The notes under the pieces were generated by a model that was not told the origin of the DNA, made no database searches, and saw only the letters and a program-made list of their open reading frames with translations. A DNA stretch of 64,000 nucleotides, taken from JALSHZ01 sp964614535. Lineage in GTDB: Bacteria; Pseudomonadota; Gammaproteobacteria; UWMA-0217. Position 1 is the first letter of the stretch. Every line of letters starts with the position of its first letter. A program made the translations under genes and the position numbers. This document shows positions 50,097 to 59,704 of this stretch, one piece after another. The DNA lies in assembly GCA_964614535.1 (NCBI GenBank), contig CAZTOZ010000059.1, forward strand, positions 1 through 64,000. The letters run 5' to 3'.

Positions 50097-52268
50097 TCAG
50101 CCCAGCGGGCGCATCAGTTTCATCACTTCGGGAATATGCCGCAGTTTGCGCAGGATGTCGGCCAGATGCTTGCGGTTACGCACGTCCACGACCATGTAGA
50201 TGGTCGACGCGACGGCGTCCTCATCGTTGATACTCACACCGGAGATGTTGGCCCCCTGGGCGGAAATGGTGGAGGCGATGCGGGCGAGCACGCCCCGCTC
50301 GTTACGGGTCACGAGGCGGATGCTGGCCGGGAACTCCTCGTCCAGCGCCGGCGACCACTCCACCGAGAGGATGCGGCCACTGTCGCTGACACGCCGCACG
50401 TTGCTGCATTCGGCGCGGTGCACGACCAGCCCCTTGCCGGTGGTCATCGTGCCGACGATCGGATCGCCCGGTATCGGGGTGCAGCATTTGGCGAAGTTGA
50501 GCACCATGCCTTCCGCGCCCTCGATCAACAACGGGCTGTCGCTGCCACCGCCTTCGCCTTGCGGCGTCTCCGCCAGCAGTTTGCCGGCGATGACCGCCGG
50601 CAGCCGCTCGCCGGTGCCGATATCGAAAAAGAGCGCGTCGGCACCGTCATAGCCCAGCTCTTCGAGCACGGCGTCCAGGGTGTCCGGCAATACCGGATCG
50701 TGGTAACCGTGCTGGGCCAGCGCATTCTCCAGCAGCAGCCGCCCCTGCTCCTCCGCCTCCTGACGCCGCAGATTCTTCAGATAGGCGCGGATGTTGTGCC
50801 GTGCCTTGGCGGTGACCACGTAGTTGAGCCAGACCGAGCGCGGACGGGCATTGGGGGCGGTGATGACCTCGACGGTCTGGCCGTTCTGCAGCGGCGTGGA
50901 GAGTGGCGCCAGATGGCGGTCGATCTTGATGGCGACGCAGGCATTGCCGATGTCGGTGTGGACGGCATAGGCGAAATCGAGGCCGGTGGCGCCACGCGGC
51001 AGCTCCATGATCTCGCCGCGCGGGGTGAAGACATAGACCTCGTCGGGGAAGAGGTCGACCTTGACGTTCTCCATGAATTCCAGCGCGTTGCCGGTGTTGT
51101 GCTGCAGATCCATCACCGTGCGCAGCCACTCGTGGGCGCGGCGCTGAGCCGCGGTGCTGTGTTCGTCACCACTCTTGTAGTGCCAGTGGGCGGCGATGCC
51201 GGTCTCGGCCACCTGATCCATCGCCTCGGTGCGGATCTGCACCTCGATGGGGATGCCGTGGGGACCGAACAGGACGGTATGCAGTGACTGGTAGCCGTTG
51301 GCCTTGGGGATCGCAATGTAGTCCTTGAAGCGGCCCGGCAACGGTTTATAGAGCGTATGCACCGCGCCGAGGACGCGATAGCAGGTATCCTTGTTCTCGA
51401 CGACGATGCGGATGGCGAAGACGTCGAACACCTCACTGAACGAGAGATGCTTGTCGCGCATCTTGCGATAGATGCTCCAGAGGTTCTTCTCGCGCCCGTG
51501 GACCCGCGCCTGAACCCCATACTCCTCCAGACGCCGGACGATGGAGCCTTCCACCTTGTGCATCAGCTCCTTGCGCTGCCCCTTGATCCTCTTCACCGAG
51601 GCCTCCAGCACCCGATAACGCATCGGGTAGAGCGCCTCGAAACCCAGCCGCTCCAGCTCGCGGCGGATCGCGCTCATGCCGAGCCGCTGGGCAATGGGAG
51701 CGTAGATCTCCAGCGTCTCGCGAGCAATGCGGCGCCGCTTCTGGGGCCGCAACACCATGATGGTCCGCATGTTGTGGAGTCGATCGGCGAGTTTCACCAG
51801 AATGACCCGCAGATCGCTGGCCATGGCCAGCATCATCTTGCGGAAGTTGGCCGCCTGTGCCTCCTCGCGGGAGTCGAACTTGAGGTGGGTCAGCTTGCTG
51901 ACACCATCGACGAGCATTGCCACATCCTCGCCAAACTGTTCGGAGATGGTGTCACGCCCGATCGGCGTGTCCTCGATGACGTCGTGCAGAATCGCAGCGG
52001 TGATGCTGTCGGCATCCATGTGCATCTCGGCCAAGATGCGGGCCACTGCCAGGGGGTGGTAGATGTAGGCCTCGCCGCTGGCGCGCAACTGCCCGTCGTG
52101 GGCATCGGCACCCAGCAGATAGGCCCGGTAGATGGTCTTGACCTCGTCGGGTTCGAGGTAGGTCTCCAGAATCGCGCACAGGTCGCTGACCAGGAACCGT
52201 TCCGGTTCGGGCGCATGTCGCAGGGAGGCGCTCTCCTCCGTCTTCAGGCCTGGGGGCTCGCTGGACAT
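50097..52268 (-). CDS. spoT: Bifunctional (p)ppGpp synthetase/hydrolase SpoT
   Basis: 723 aa. The HD hydrolase domain has YIYHPLAVARILAEM and ILHDVIEDT. The synthetase domain contains RFKDYIAIPKANGYQSLHT. TGS (VYVFTPRGEIMELPRG), a helical region and a C-terminal ACT domain (ISGVSINDEDAVASTIYMVVD) follow. Both active-site motifs look intact, so it should make and break ppGpp. Gene order gmk-rpoZ-spoT is standard. Confidence 0.97.
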   Translation of the reverse strand: MSSEPPGLKTEESASLRHAPEPERFLVSDLCAILETYLEPDEVKTIYRAYLLGADAHDGQLRASGEAYIYHPLAVARILAEMHMDADSITAAILHDVIEDTPIGRDTISEQFGEDVAMLVDGVSKLTHLKFDSREEAQAANFRKMMLAMASDLRVILVKLADRLHNMRTIMVLRPQKRRRIARETLEIYAPIAQRLGMSAIRRELERLGFEALYPMRYRVLEASVKRIKGQRKELMHKVEGSIVRRLEEYGVQARVHGREKNLWSIYRKMRDKHLSFSEVFDVFAIRIVVENKDTCYRVLGAVHTLYKPLPGRFKDYIAIPKANGYQSLHTVLFGPHGIPIEVQIRTEAMDQVAETGIAAHWHYKSGDEHSTAAQRRAHEWLRTVMDLQHNTGNALEFMENVKVDLFPDEVYVFTPRGEIMELPRGATGLDFAYAVHTDIGNACVAIKIDRHLAPLSTPLQNGQTVEVITAPNARPRSVWLNYVVTAKARHNIRAYLKNLRRQEAEEQGRLLLENALAQHGYHDPVLPDTLDAVLEELGYDGADALFFDIGTGERLPAVIAGKLLAETPQGEGGGSDSPLLIEGAEGMVLNFAKCCTPIPGDPIVGTMTTGKGLVVHRAECSNVRRVSDSGRILSVEWSPALDEEFPASIRLVTRNERGVLARIASTISAQGANISGVSINDEDAVASTIYMVVDVRNRKHLADILRKLRHIPEVMKLMRPLG

Positions 52269-52296
52269 CGTCTGCGGCGCGATTCCTGCGGCGGGG

Positions 52297-52536
52297 TCAG
52301 AAGGTCAATACATCCGGCTCGGAACGGTTGAGATCGTCGGGTTGATCCAGCACTTCCAGGCCGATCGTGCCTTCGGCGATCTCGCGCAGGGCGATGACCG
52401 TCGGCTTGTCGTTCTCCTCCTCGACCGTCGGCTGGGAACCGGCGTAGATCTGCCGCGCGCGGCGCGCCGCCGCCAACACCAGATCGAAGCGGTTGGTGAT
52501 CTTTTCCATACAGTCTTCCACTGTCACTCGGGCCAT
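52297..52536 (-). CDS. rpoZ: RNA polymerase omega subunit RpoZ
   Basis: 79 aa, begins MARVTVEDCMEKITNRFDLVLAAARRARQ, the RpoZ signature, with EENDKPTVIALREIAEG in the middle. It promotes core assembly and helps bind ppGpp. Located between gmk and spoT, linking it to the stringent response as in E. coli. Confidence 0.97.
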   Translation of the reverse strand: MARVTVEDCMEKITNRFDLVLAAARRARQIYAGSQPTVEEENDKPTVIALREIAEGTIGLEVLDQPDDLNRSEPDVLTF

Positions 52537-52597
52537 GGTTTTTCCCTCTTTCGGAATCGGTATCGTGAATCGATCAATTGTATGGGTATCGCCGGCG

Positions 52598-53212
52598 TTA
52601 TTCCAATAACTGCTCGATCACCGCGGCATGACGCACCCGCTGCGGCGCCAGCCGCAGGCGACTGGCACGAATGATCCGCTCCAGATCCCCGACCGCGGTG
52701 TCGAAATCGTCGTTGATGACGAGGTAATCGTACTCATCGAAATGGGCGATTTCGTCCCGCGCCTTGCGCATGCGCCGCTCGATGACCTCCTCACTGTCCT
52801 GCCCGCGCCCTTCCAGCCGCTGGCGCAGTGCCTCCAGCGACGGCGGCAGAACATAGATCGACACCACCCCCGGCATCGCCTCGCGCACTTGCCGCGCGCC
52901 CTGCCAATCCATGTCCATGATGACGTCGATGCCGTCGCGCAGCTTCTCCTCGACCAGCGAGCGCTTGCTGCCGTACCTATTGTCGAACACGGTGGCATAT
53001 TCGAGGAACGCCCCCTGTTCGACCATCCGCTCGAAGGCCTCGCGCGAAACGAAATAGTAGTCCACGCCATCCTGCTCGCCGGGACGCGGCGGGCGTGTGG
53101 TGTGGGAGATCGACACCTCCAGATCAGCGACCTGCTCCAGCACCGCCCGCACCAACGAACTCTTGCCCGCGCCGGAAGGTGCCGACACAATAAATAACGT
53201 TCCCGAAAACAT
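52598..53212 (-). CDS. gmk: Guanylate kinase Gmk
   Basis: 204 aa from the ATG (a GTG three codons earlier is an alternative). P-loop SAPSGAGKSSLVRAV, SHTTRPPRPGEQDGVDYYFVS (GMP site) and DMDWQGARQVREAMP are diagnostic. It phosphorylates GMP to GDP. First gene of gmk-rpoZ-spoT. Confidence 0.96.
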   Translation of the reverse strand: MFSGTLFIVSAPSGAGKSSLVRAVLEQVADLEVSISHTTRPPRPGEQDGVDYYFVSREAFERMVEQGAFLEYATVFDNRYGSKRSLVEEKLRDGIDVIMDMDWQGARQVREAMPGVVSIYVLPPSLEALRQRLEGRGQDSEEVIERRMRKARDEIAHFDEYDYLVINDDFDTAVGDLERIIRASRLRLAPQRVRHAAVIEQLLE

Positions 53213-53426
53213 CTCTTCCACCTACTCCCGTTGTCCCCTCCCCCCAGCGGTGGAAGGGCTTGAATTTTGCTTTGATTTCCGCCACTTGGACGGTGCCATA
53301 TGAATTCGTGCGCCCTCGGCGACGTAGCCGCGCCGCGCTCCCCCATCCGGCAGCGAGTGCCAACGAATGGGGACGGAACCGTTATACTTGGTACGTCATC
53401 GCAGCGAATCCTGTCACGATCCGATC

Positions 53427-54380
53427 ATGCGCCATTCCTATCGACAATATCCACCCCGCCACCACTGGGGCCGCCGCCGTCGCAGCGGATTCAGCCTGCG
53501 CTGGATACCGATTCTGCTGTTCGCCGGATATTTCGCATTCTACTACTTCGGCCATCAGGAGACGGTCCCGCTCACCGGCCGTTCACAACTGGTGGACATC
53601 GACCGCGAGCAGGAGATGCAGCTCGGCCTGCAATCCTGGAGCCAGATCGAGCGACAGTCCCGGCTGATCCGCAGCGGCCACAACCTCGACGTCATCCGCG
53701 AAGTGGGACGACGGATCGCCAAGGCCGCCGCCAACGAGGATCCAGGGTTCGACTGGGAGTTCAACCTCATCGACTCCGACCAAATCAACGCCTTCGCCCT
53801 GCCCGGCGGCAAGGTCGCCTTCTACACCGGCATCCTGCCGATTGCGCAGAACGCCGATGGCGTCGCCGCCATCATGGGGCACGAGATCGCCCACGCCATC
53901 GCCCGCCACGGCGCCGAACGGATGGCTTACCAGAAACTGGTTCAGTTCGGCTCGATGGCCGCCAGTGTCGCCCTCGGCGACATGGACTGGGGCACCCGTC
54001 GCGCCGTCATGGGCGCCATGGGGGCCGGCAGCCAGTACGGCATTCTGCTGCCTTTCTCCCGCAAACACGAATCCGAGGCCGACTACATCGGTCTCATCTA
54101 CATGGCACGCGCCTGCTACGATCCGCGCGAGGCACCAAAACTCTGGCGCCGAATGCAGCAGGCCGGCAGCGGCAGCACCGCCGAGTTCGCCTCCACCCAC
54201 CCCAGCCCCGAGACCCGCATCCGCAATTTTGAGCAGTGGATGCCGGAAGCCCTGAAAATCTACGAACAATATTGCGGCGACACCGCAACCAACCCATCAC
54301 AACGACCACCAAACGAACCCGAGACACCCGCGGCCACCCTGCCCCAACGGCAGGAGGCCGGCGGCCCGGGCTATTTCTGA
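53427..54380 (+). CDS. M48-family membrane-anchored metallopeptidase
   Basis: 317 aa from the ATG chosen just before RHSYRQYPP. One membrane helix (about residues 28-43), then a domain with zinc motif HEIAHAIARHGAERM and the third ligand in HESEADYIGLIYM. TGILPIAQNADGVAAIMGHE precedes it, as in BepA/Oma1-type proteases. Likely an envelope quality-control protease. The C terminus is Pro-rich. The 214-base gap from gmk must contain both divergent promoters. Confidence 0.9.
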   Translation: MRHSYRQYPPRHHWGRRRRSGFSLRWIPILLFAGYFAFYYFGHQETVPLTGRSQLVDIDREQEMQLGLQSWSQIERQSRLIRSGHNLDVIREVGRRIAKAAANEDPGFDWEFNLIDSDQINAFALPGGKVAFYTGILPIAQNADGVAAIMGHEIAHAIARHGAERMAYQKLVQFGSMAASVALGDMDWGTRRAVMGAMGAGSQYGILLPFSRKHESEADYIGLIYMARACYDPREAPKLWRRMQQAGSGSTAEFASTHPSPETRIRNFEQWMPEALKIYEQYCGDTATNPSQRPPNEPETPAATLPQRQEAGGPGYF

Positions 54381-54396
54381 CCTGAGGAGCAACACC

Positions 54397-54603
54397 ATGT
54401 CCGTAGCACGAGTCACCGAAATCATCGCCTCATCCGAAAAAAGCTTCGACGACGCCGTCAAGACTGGGATCAAGCGAGCCAACAAAACACTGAAGAACGT
54501 CAAGGGCGCTTGGGTCAGCGACCACAACGTCAAGTGCGGCAAGAACGGAAAGATCAGCGAATATCGCGTCCGGCTGAAGGTGACGTTCGTGCTCGAAGAT
54601 TGA
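54397..54603 (+). CDS. Dodecin-family flavin-binding protein
   Basis: 68 aa. The sequence SVARVTEIIASSEKSFDDAVKTGIKRANKTLKNVKGAWVSDHNV fits dodecin, a small protein forming dodecameric shells that store flavins or CoA; the Trp in GAWVSDH is the flavin-stacking residue. 16 bases after the protease stop, so possibly co-transcribed. The following 296 bases (54604-54899) show no gene. Confidence 0.9.
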   Translation: MSVARVTEIIASSEKSFDDAVKTGIKRANKTLKNVKGAWVSDHNVKCGKNGKISEYRVRLKVTFVLED

Positions 54604-54899
54604 GGCCCGAACAGAGAGTCTCGGTCATTTCCCGCCGACGAAGGCCGGCAGCCCAGCCCGAGTCCTTCGCGAGATCGCCGGTGGCAAGCCCCGATACATC
54701 GATTGGCACCGGGTCCGGGAGGTGTTGGCAAAGTGTGCCTCCCACCCCACCACCCGGCAGCGACCGGGAGAACCCCGGCCCCGCTTTGCCCGATTCGCCT
54801 GTTGCACAGCGCTGTTGACGAGCCGGAAGACCGGCACACCAATCCCCCCCGGAACCCGGCCATTCCGTCGGAGAGGGGGCCAATATCGGACATCCGACC

Positions 54900-55505
54900 A
54901 TGCAATATCTGTGGCTCGCCATCTTTTTCGCTGTTCTTGGTTGGTCGGCCATTCAGCCAAAGGACCCTTTCACCTGGCTGCTGGAAGTCGCGCCGGCGCT
55001 GATCGGTATCGCCGTGCTGGCCATGACGCGCAGGCGGTTCCCGCTGACGCCACTGGCCTATTTCCTGATTCTGCTTCACAGCATCATTCTGATGATCGGC
55101 GGGCACTACACCTATGCCGAGGTGCCGGCGGGACAATGGGTGAGCGACCTGTTCGGCTGGTCGCGCAACAACTACGACAAGCTGGGGCATCTGGCCCAGG
55201 GTTTCGTGCCAGCGATTCTGGCACGGGAGATCATCATTCGGCGGCACGTGGTGAACGGTCGCGGTTGGGTGAATTTCTTCGCGCTCTGTTTCTGTCTGGC
55301 GTTCTCCGCCTTCTATGAGTTGATCGAATGGTGGGCGGCGTTGTTGTCGGGCGAGGGCGCGGAGGCTTTTCTCGGTACCCAGGGCTATCAGTGGGATACG
55401 CAGTCGGACATGTGGTATGCGCTGCTTGGCGCGATGTCGGCGCTCATGCTGCTGGGGAAGGTCCATGACCGACAGCTGACGCAGCTTGAATCACCCCCTG
55501 CCTGA
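54900..55505 (+). CDS. YjdF-like (DUF2238) inner-membrane protein
   Basis: 201 aa, about six membrane helices. Conserved DUF2238 pieces are LHSIILMIGGHYTYAEVP, RNNYDKLGHLAQGFVPAILAREI and AFSAFYELIEWWAAL, then DTQSDMWYALLGA. Function unknown. It converges on ispB, separated by 20 bases. Confidence 0.87.
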   Translation: MQYLWLAIFFAVLGWSAIQPKDPFTWLLEVAPALIGIAVLAMTRRRFPLTPLAYFLILLHSIILMIGGHYTYAEVPAGQWVSDLFGWSRNNYDKLGHLAQGFVPAILAREIIIRRHVVNGRGWVNFFALCFCLAFSAFYELIEWWAALLSGEGAEAFLGTQGYQWDTQSDMWYALLGAMSALMLLGKVHDRQLTQLESPPA

Positions 55506-55525
55506 CAGCATACCGGCCGCGGGTA

Positions 55526-56494
55526 TCAATACTCCCGCTGCACCGACATCGCCACCAGCGCCGCCATCGCGTCGCGATATGCCGAGGCCGGCACCGCCGC
55601 CAGCGCCTGTTGCGCCTTTTCCGCCTCGGCACGGGCCACGTCGCGGGTGTAGTCGGTGGCACGAGTGTCGTGGATGATCTGCTGAACGTCGTCGATGTAC
55701 TTGCGCCCCCCCTCCTCGATGGCCTCGCGGATCAGCGCCGCCTGGGCCTGGCTGCCCTTTCGCATGGCGTGGATCAATGGCAGCGTCGGCTTGCCTTCTT
55801 CCAGATCGTCGCCCAACGCCTTGCCGAGCTTCTCCTCGGTGGCCTCGTAGTCGAGCACATCGTCGATAAGCTGGAAGGCGCAGCCCAGGTGACGGCCGTA
55901 GACGGCCAGCGCCTCCTCTTCCGCCGTCGGGCGCTTGCCGAGCACGGCACCGAGGCGGGTGGCCGCCTCGAAGAGTTTGGCGGTCTTGGCGTGGATGACG
56001 GCGAGGTAGCGCTCCTCCGTGGTGTCCGGGTCGTGGATGTTGAGCAACTGCATCACCTCGCCCTCGGCGATGGTATTGGTGGTGGAGGCGAGAATCTCCA
56101 TCACCCGCATGTCGGCCACCTCCACCATCATTTCGAAGGAGCGTGAGTAGAGGAAGTCTCCCACCAACACCGCGGCCTCGTTGCCCCAGAGGGCATTGGC
56201 CGTCTCCTTGCCCCGGCGCAGCTCGGAGGCGTCGACGACATCGTCGTGCAGCAGCGTGGCGGTGTGGATGAATTCGATGATCGCCGCGGTGAGGTGGGCG
56301 CGGGCATCGAGGGCGCCGCAGGCACCAGCAGCCAGCAGCACCAGCGCCGGGCGCAAACGTTTGCCGCCACTGTTGACGATATAGTGGCCCATCTGGTTGA
56401 TGAGGACGACATCCGAGGCGAGACGATCGATGATCAGATCGTTGACGGCCTGCATATCCGTTGCGACCAGTTGAAGGGGGGCTTTAGCTGACAT
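55526..56494 (-). CDS. ispB: Octaprenyl diphosphate synthase IspB
   Basis: 322 aa trans-prenyltransferase. The first aspartate-rich motif is LLHDDVVDASELRRGKETAN and the second is FQLIDDVLDYEATEEKLGKALGDDLEEGKPTLPLIHAM. It makes the C40 side chain precursor of ubiquinone/menaquinone. Divergent from murJ with only 3 bases between start codons as called, so the promoters must overlap the genes. Confidence 0.95.
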   Translation of the reverse strand: MSAKAPLQLVATDMQAVNDLIIDRLASDVVLINQMGHYIVNSGGKRLRPALVLLAAGACGALDARAHLTAAIIEFIHTATLLHDDVVDASELRRGKETANALWGNEAAVLVGDFLYSRSFEMMVEVADMRVMEILASTTNTIAEGEVMQLLNIHDPDTTEERYLAVIHAKTAKLFEAATRLGAVLGKRPTAEEEALAVYGRHLGCAFQLIDDVLDYEATEEKLGKALGDDLEEGKPTLPLIHAMRKGSQAQAALIREAIEEGGRKYIDDVQQIIHDTRATDYTRDVARAEAEKAQQALAAVPASAYRDAMAALVAMSVQREY

Positions 56495-56497
56495 GGC

Positions 56498-58105
56498 GTG
56501 GATGCTAGTGTGTTGCCCCCTTCAAGGCAATCCCTCCAGCACGCATTGAGCAAGAAACTCCTCCACTCCTCCGCCATCGTCTCCGGCATGACGCTGATCT
56601 CGCGGCTGGTCGGGTTCGTGCGCGACATGATCATTGCGGTAACGTTCGGCGCCACCGGCACCACCGACGCCTTCTTCGTTGCGTTTCGCATCCCCAATCT
56701 GTTGCGGCGGATGTTCGCCGAAGGGGCTTTTGCCCAGGCTTTCGTGCCGGTGTTCACCGAGTACCGGGAGCAGCGCAGCGGAACGGCGCTGCGCGACCTG
56801 ACCGATCACGTCGCTGGCGCGCTGCTGTTGCTGCTGACACTGATCACCACCGTCGGCGTGATCGCCGCGCCCCTGCTGATCTGGCTGTTCGCTCCCGGTT
56901 TCGGCGCGGACCCGGAGAAACAGCAGCTCGCCACCACCATGCTGCGGATCACCTTTCCCTACGCGCTGTTCATCTCACTGACCGCGCTGGCCGGGGGCAT
57001 CCTCAACAGCTTCGGCCGGTTCGCAGTGCCGGCGTTCACGCCGGTTTTTCTCAACCTCTGCCTCATCGCGGCGGCATTGTGGCTGGCACCGCTACTCGAC
57101 GAGCCGGTGACCGCACTGGCCTGGGGGGTGTTCATCGCCGGCATCGTCCAGCTTGCCTTCCAGGTCCCCGCACTGATGAAGATCGGCCTGCTGCCTCGAC
57201 CACGCTGGCGACGCGCCCATGAGGGCGTCCGACGTATCGGCAGGCTGATGCTGCCGGCACTGTTCGGCTCGTCGGTGGCACAACTCAATATGCTGCTCAA
57301 CACCATCATCGCTTCATTTCTGGTCAGTGGCAGCATCTCCTGGCTCTATTTCTCCGATCGTTTCGTGGAGCTGCCGCTGGCCCTGTTCGGCATCGCCCTG
57401 AGCACAGTGATTCTGCCCAAGCTGTCGGCCGAGCACGCCAGTGACGATCCCGACGCCTTCAGCCATACACTGGACTGGGGGCTGCGATTGGGACTCATCA
57501 TCGCAATTCCGGCAATGCTGGGCCTGATGCTGCTGGCCACGCCGATCATCGCCACGCTGTTGCAATACCAGGCCTTCACCCCATTCGAAACGCGCATGGT
57601 TGCCATGGCACTGGCCGTCTATGCGGTCGGCCTGCCCGGCTTCGTACTGGTGAAAATTCTCGCCCCCGGCTTCTATGCCCGCCAGGACACCACAACACCG
57701 GTAAAAACCGGCCTCATCGCCATTGGCGTCAATATCGCACTCTATGGCTTGCTGGTGGTGCCATGGATTCTGCTGGACGGCCCCGCCCCCCATGCGGCGC
57801 TGGCCTTCTGTACCGCGATGGCGTCGTTCGTCAACGCCGGCCTGCTGTTTCGCAAACTGCGCCAGCTCGGCATCTACCGGCCCGTCACCGGGTGGGCATC
57901 ACTGGCCGTCAGGGTCGCCATCGCCTGTTTGGTGATGGCCCTGCTACTGTCGACCATCACCCCCGACGCGGATCATTGGGCGAGCTGGTCGATCGCCACC
58001 CGCGCCACCGTCCTCGCTGGATTGATCGGCTGCGCAGTCATCGCCTATCTGGGCAGCCTCTGGTTGATGGGCATTCGTCCACGGGCATTGTTGTCCTCCC
58101 ATTGA
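56498..58105 (+). CDS. murJ: Lipid II flippase MurJ
   Basis: 535 aa from GTG, or about 519 from a TTG at 56546 that gives MSKKLLHSSAIVSGMTLISR, closer to the family start; neither has a good ribosome site. MTLISRLVGFVRDMIIAVTFGATGTTDAFFVAFRIPNLLRRMFAEGAFAQAFVPVF is the MurJ/MviN signature, and about 14 membrane helices are visible. It moves lipid II across the inner membrane. Confidence 0.95.
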   Translation: MDASVLPPSRQSLQHALSKKLLHSSAIVSGMTLISRLVGFVRDMIIAVTFGATGTTDAFFVAFRIPNLLRRMFAEGAFAQAFVPVFTEYREQRSGTALRDLTDHVAGALLLLLTLITTVGVIAAPLLIWLFAPGFGADPEKQQLATTMLRITFPYALFISLTALAGGILNSFGRFAVPAFTPVFLNLCLIAAALWLAPLLDEPVTALAWGVFIAGIVQLAFQVPALMKIGLLPRPRWRRAHEGVRRIGRLMLPALFGSSVAQLNMLLNTIIASFLVSGSISWLYFSDRFVELPLALFGIALSTVILPKLSAEHASDDPDAFSHTLDWGLRLGLIIAIPAMLGLMLLATPIIATLLQYQAFTPFETRMVAMALAVYAVGLPGFVLVKILAPGFYARQDTTTPVKTGLIAIGVNIALYGLLVVPWILLDGPAPHAALAFCTAMASFVNAGLLFRKLRQLGIYRPVTGWASLAVRVAIACLVMALLLSTITPDADHWASWSIATRATVLAGLIGCAVIAYLGSLWLMGIRPRALLSSH

Positions 58106-58200
58106 ATCGGGAACACCGAAACACCTCGATGCCAGCCGAGCGCCCGCCGCGAGAGCGCCCCTTTTGTCTAGACTTTCGAACACGCGCCGCCAACCGTCCC

Positions 58201-58235
58201 GCCAAAACGAACAAGCCGGGCATTGCCCGGCTTGT
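58201..58235 (-). terminator. Intrinsic terminator of the alpha (rplQ) operon
   Basis: An 11-base stem ACAAGCCGGGC / GCCCGGCTTGT (58211-58221 / 58225-58235) is followed on the minus strand by TCGTTTT. It lies 28 bases past the rplQ stop; murJ is on the other side. Confidence 0.8.
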
Positions 58236-58262
58236 CTACTCACGTGAACGAAAAACGATCGG

Positions 58263-58652
58263 CTATTCGTCGTCCTCCCCGGCCTCCTCGGGCAGGGGGC
58301 GATCGACCAGCTCCACATAGGCCATCGGCGCGTTGTCGCCCGGTCGATTGCCGCATTTGAGAATCCGCAAATAGCCCCCTGGACGATCCTTGTAGCGCGG
58401 CCCCAGCTCACTGAACAGCTTGCCGGTCATCTCCTTGTCGCGCAGACGGGCGAAGACCAGCCGACGCTTGTGCACGCTGTCTTCCTTGGCCATGGTGATC
58501 AGCGGCTCCGCCACACGCCGCAGCTCCTTGGCCTTCGGCAGCGTGGTCTTGATCAGCTCGTGACGAAACAGGCTGTTCGTCAGATTCTGCAGCATCGCCT
58601 TGCGATGACTGGAATTGCGGTTGAACTGCCTTCCGGCTTTACGGTGACGCAT
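58263..58652 (-). CDS. rplQ: 50S ribosomal protein L17
   Basis: 129 aa, begins MRHRKAGRQFNRNSSHRKAMLQNLTNSLFRHE, typical L17, then PLITMAKEDSVHKRRLVFARLRD. The C-terminal tail is acidic (EEAGEDDE). Last gene of the alpha operon. Confidence 0.97.
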   Translation of the reverse strand: MRHRKAGRQFNRNSSHRKAMLQNLTNSLFRHELIKTTLPKAKELRRVAEPLITMAKEDSVHKRRLVFARLRDKEMTGKLFSELGPRYKDRPGGYLRILKCGNRPGDNAPMAYVELVDRPLPEEAGEDDE

Positions 58653-58682
58653 GGGATTTCTACCTTAATACGGTTCTTGGAA

Positions 58683-59690
58683 TCAGGAGGCTTTCTTGTC
58701 GTTGTCGCCAAGCCCCGGCGGCGGCCAGTTCTCCAGACGCATGCCCATCGACAGGCCATGCGAAGCGAGTACGTCCTTGATCTCCGTCAGCGACTTCTTG
58801 CCGAGATTCGGCGTCTTCAGCAGCTCTACCTCGGTGCGCTGAATGAGGTCGCCGATATAGTAGATGTTCTCGGCCTTGAGGCAGTTGGCCGAACGCACCG
58901 TGAGCTCCAGATCGTCGACGGGCCGCAGCAGGATCGGATCCATCTCGTTCTCGCGTTGCTCCGGCTGCGGCTTCTCCTGCTTCTCGAAATCGACGAAGAT
59001 CGCCAGCTGCTGCTGGAGAATCCCAGCCGAGATGCGAATCGCCTCCTCCGGGTCGACCGTGCCGTTGGTCTCGAGATCGATCACCAGCTTGTCGAGGTTG
59101 GTGCTCTGGGCCACCCGCGCATTTTCGACGGTGTAGGCGACACGTCGGATGGGAGAAAAACTGGCGTCCAGCAGCATGTGGCCAATCTCGCGATTCTCGT
59201 CGGGATCGACGCGAACATTGGCCGGCTGATAGCCGCGCCCCTTTTCCACTTTCAACGTCATCTCCAGCGTGGTCTTGCCGGTGATGTTGGCGATCAAGTG
59301 GTCGGGATTGATGATCTCGATGTCGTGATCACCCTGGATATCGGAAGCCAGAACCGGCCCGGGGCCCTTTTTGTTGATGCTGACCATCGCCTCTTCTTTC
59401 GAGTGCATGACCAGCGCCACGCCCTTGAGGTTGAGAAGGATCTCCACCACATCCTGCTGCACACCTTCAATACTGGTGTACTCGTGCAGAACACCGGCAA
59501 TCTGGGCCTCGGTGATTGCGCATCCGGGGATCGAAGAGAGGAGAATACGCCGCAGCGCGTTGCCCAGCGTGTGGCCAAACCCCCTTTCCAGCGGCTCCAG
59601 AATGACCTTGGCCTTGTTGAGACCCTGCTCCTCTACAACGATTTTGCTGGGACGCAGCATCTCGTTAAGACTTCCTGACATATCCGTCAA
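58683..59690 (-). CDS. rpoA: RNA polymerase alpha subunit RpoA
   Basis: 335 aa. The N-terminal assembly domain includes EPLERGFGHTLGNALRRILLSSIPGCAI, and the C-terminal domain has DDLELTVRSANCLKAENIYYIGDLIQRTEVELLKTPNLGKKSLTEIKD. The long interdomain linker and length are standard. Follows rpsD. Confidence 0.97.
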   Translation of the reverse strand: MTDMSGSLNEMLRPSKIVVEEQGLNKAKVILEPLERGFGHTLGNALRRILLSSIPGCAITEAQIAGVLHEYTSIEGVQQDVVEILLNLKGVALVMHSKEEAMVSINKKGPGPVLASDIQGDHDIEIINPDHLIANITGKTTLEMTLKVEKGRGYQPANVRVDPDENREIGHMLLDASFSPIRRVAYTVENARVAQSTNLDKLVIDLETNGTVDPEEAIRISAGILQQQLAIFVDFEKQEKPQPEQRENEMDPILLRPVDDLELTVRSANCLKAENIYYIGDLIQRTEVELLKTPNLGKKSLTEIKDVLASHGLSMGMRLENWPPPGLGDNDKKAS

Positions 59691-59704
59691 ACCTCGTAAA
59701 CTAC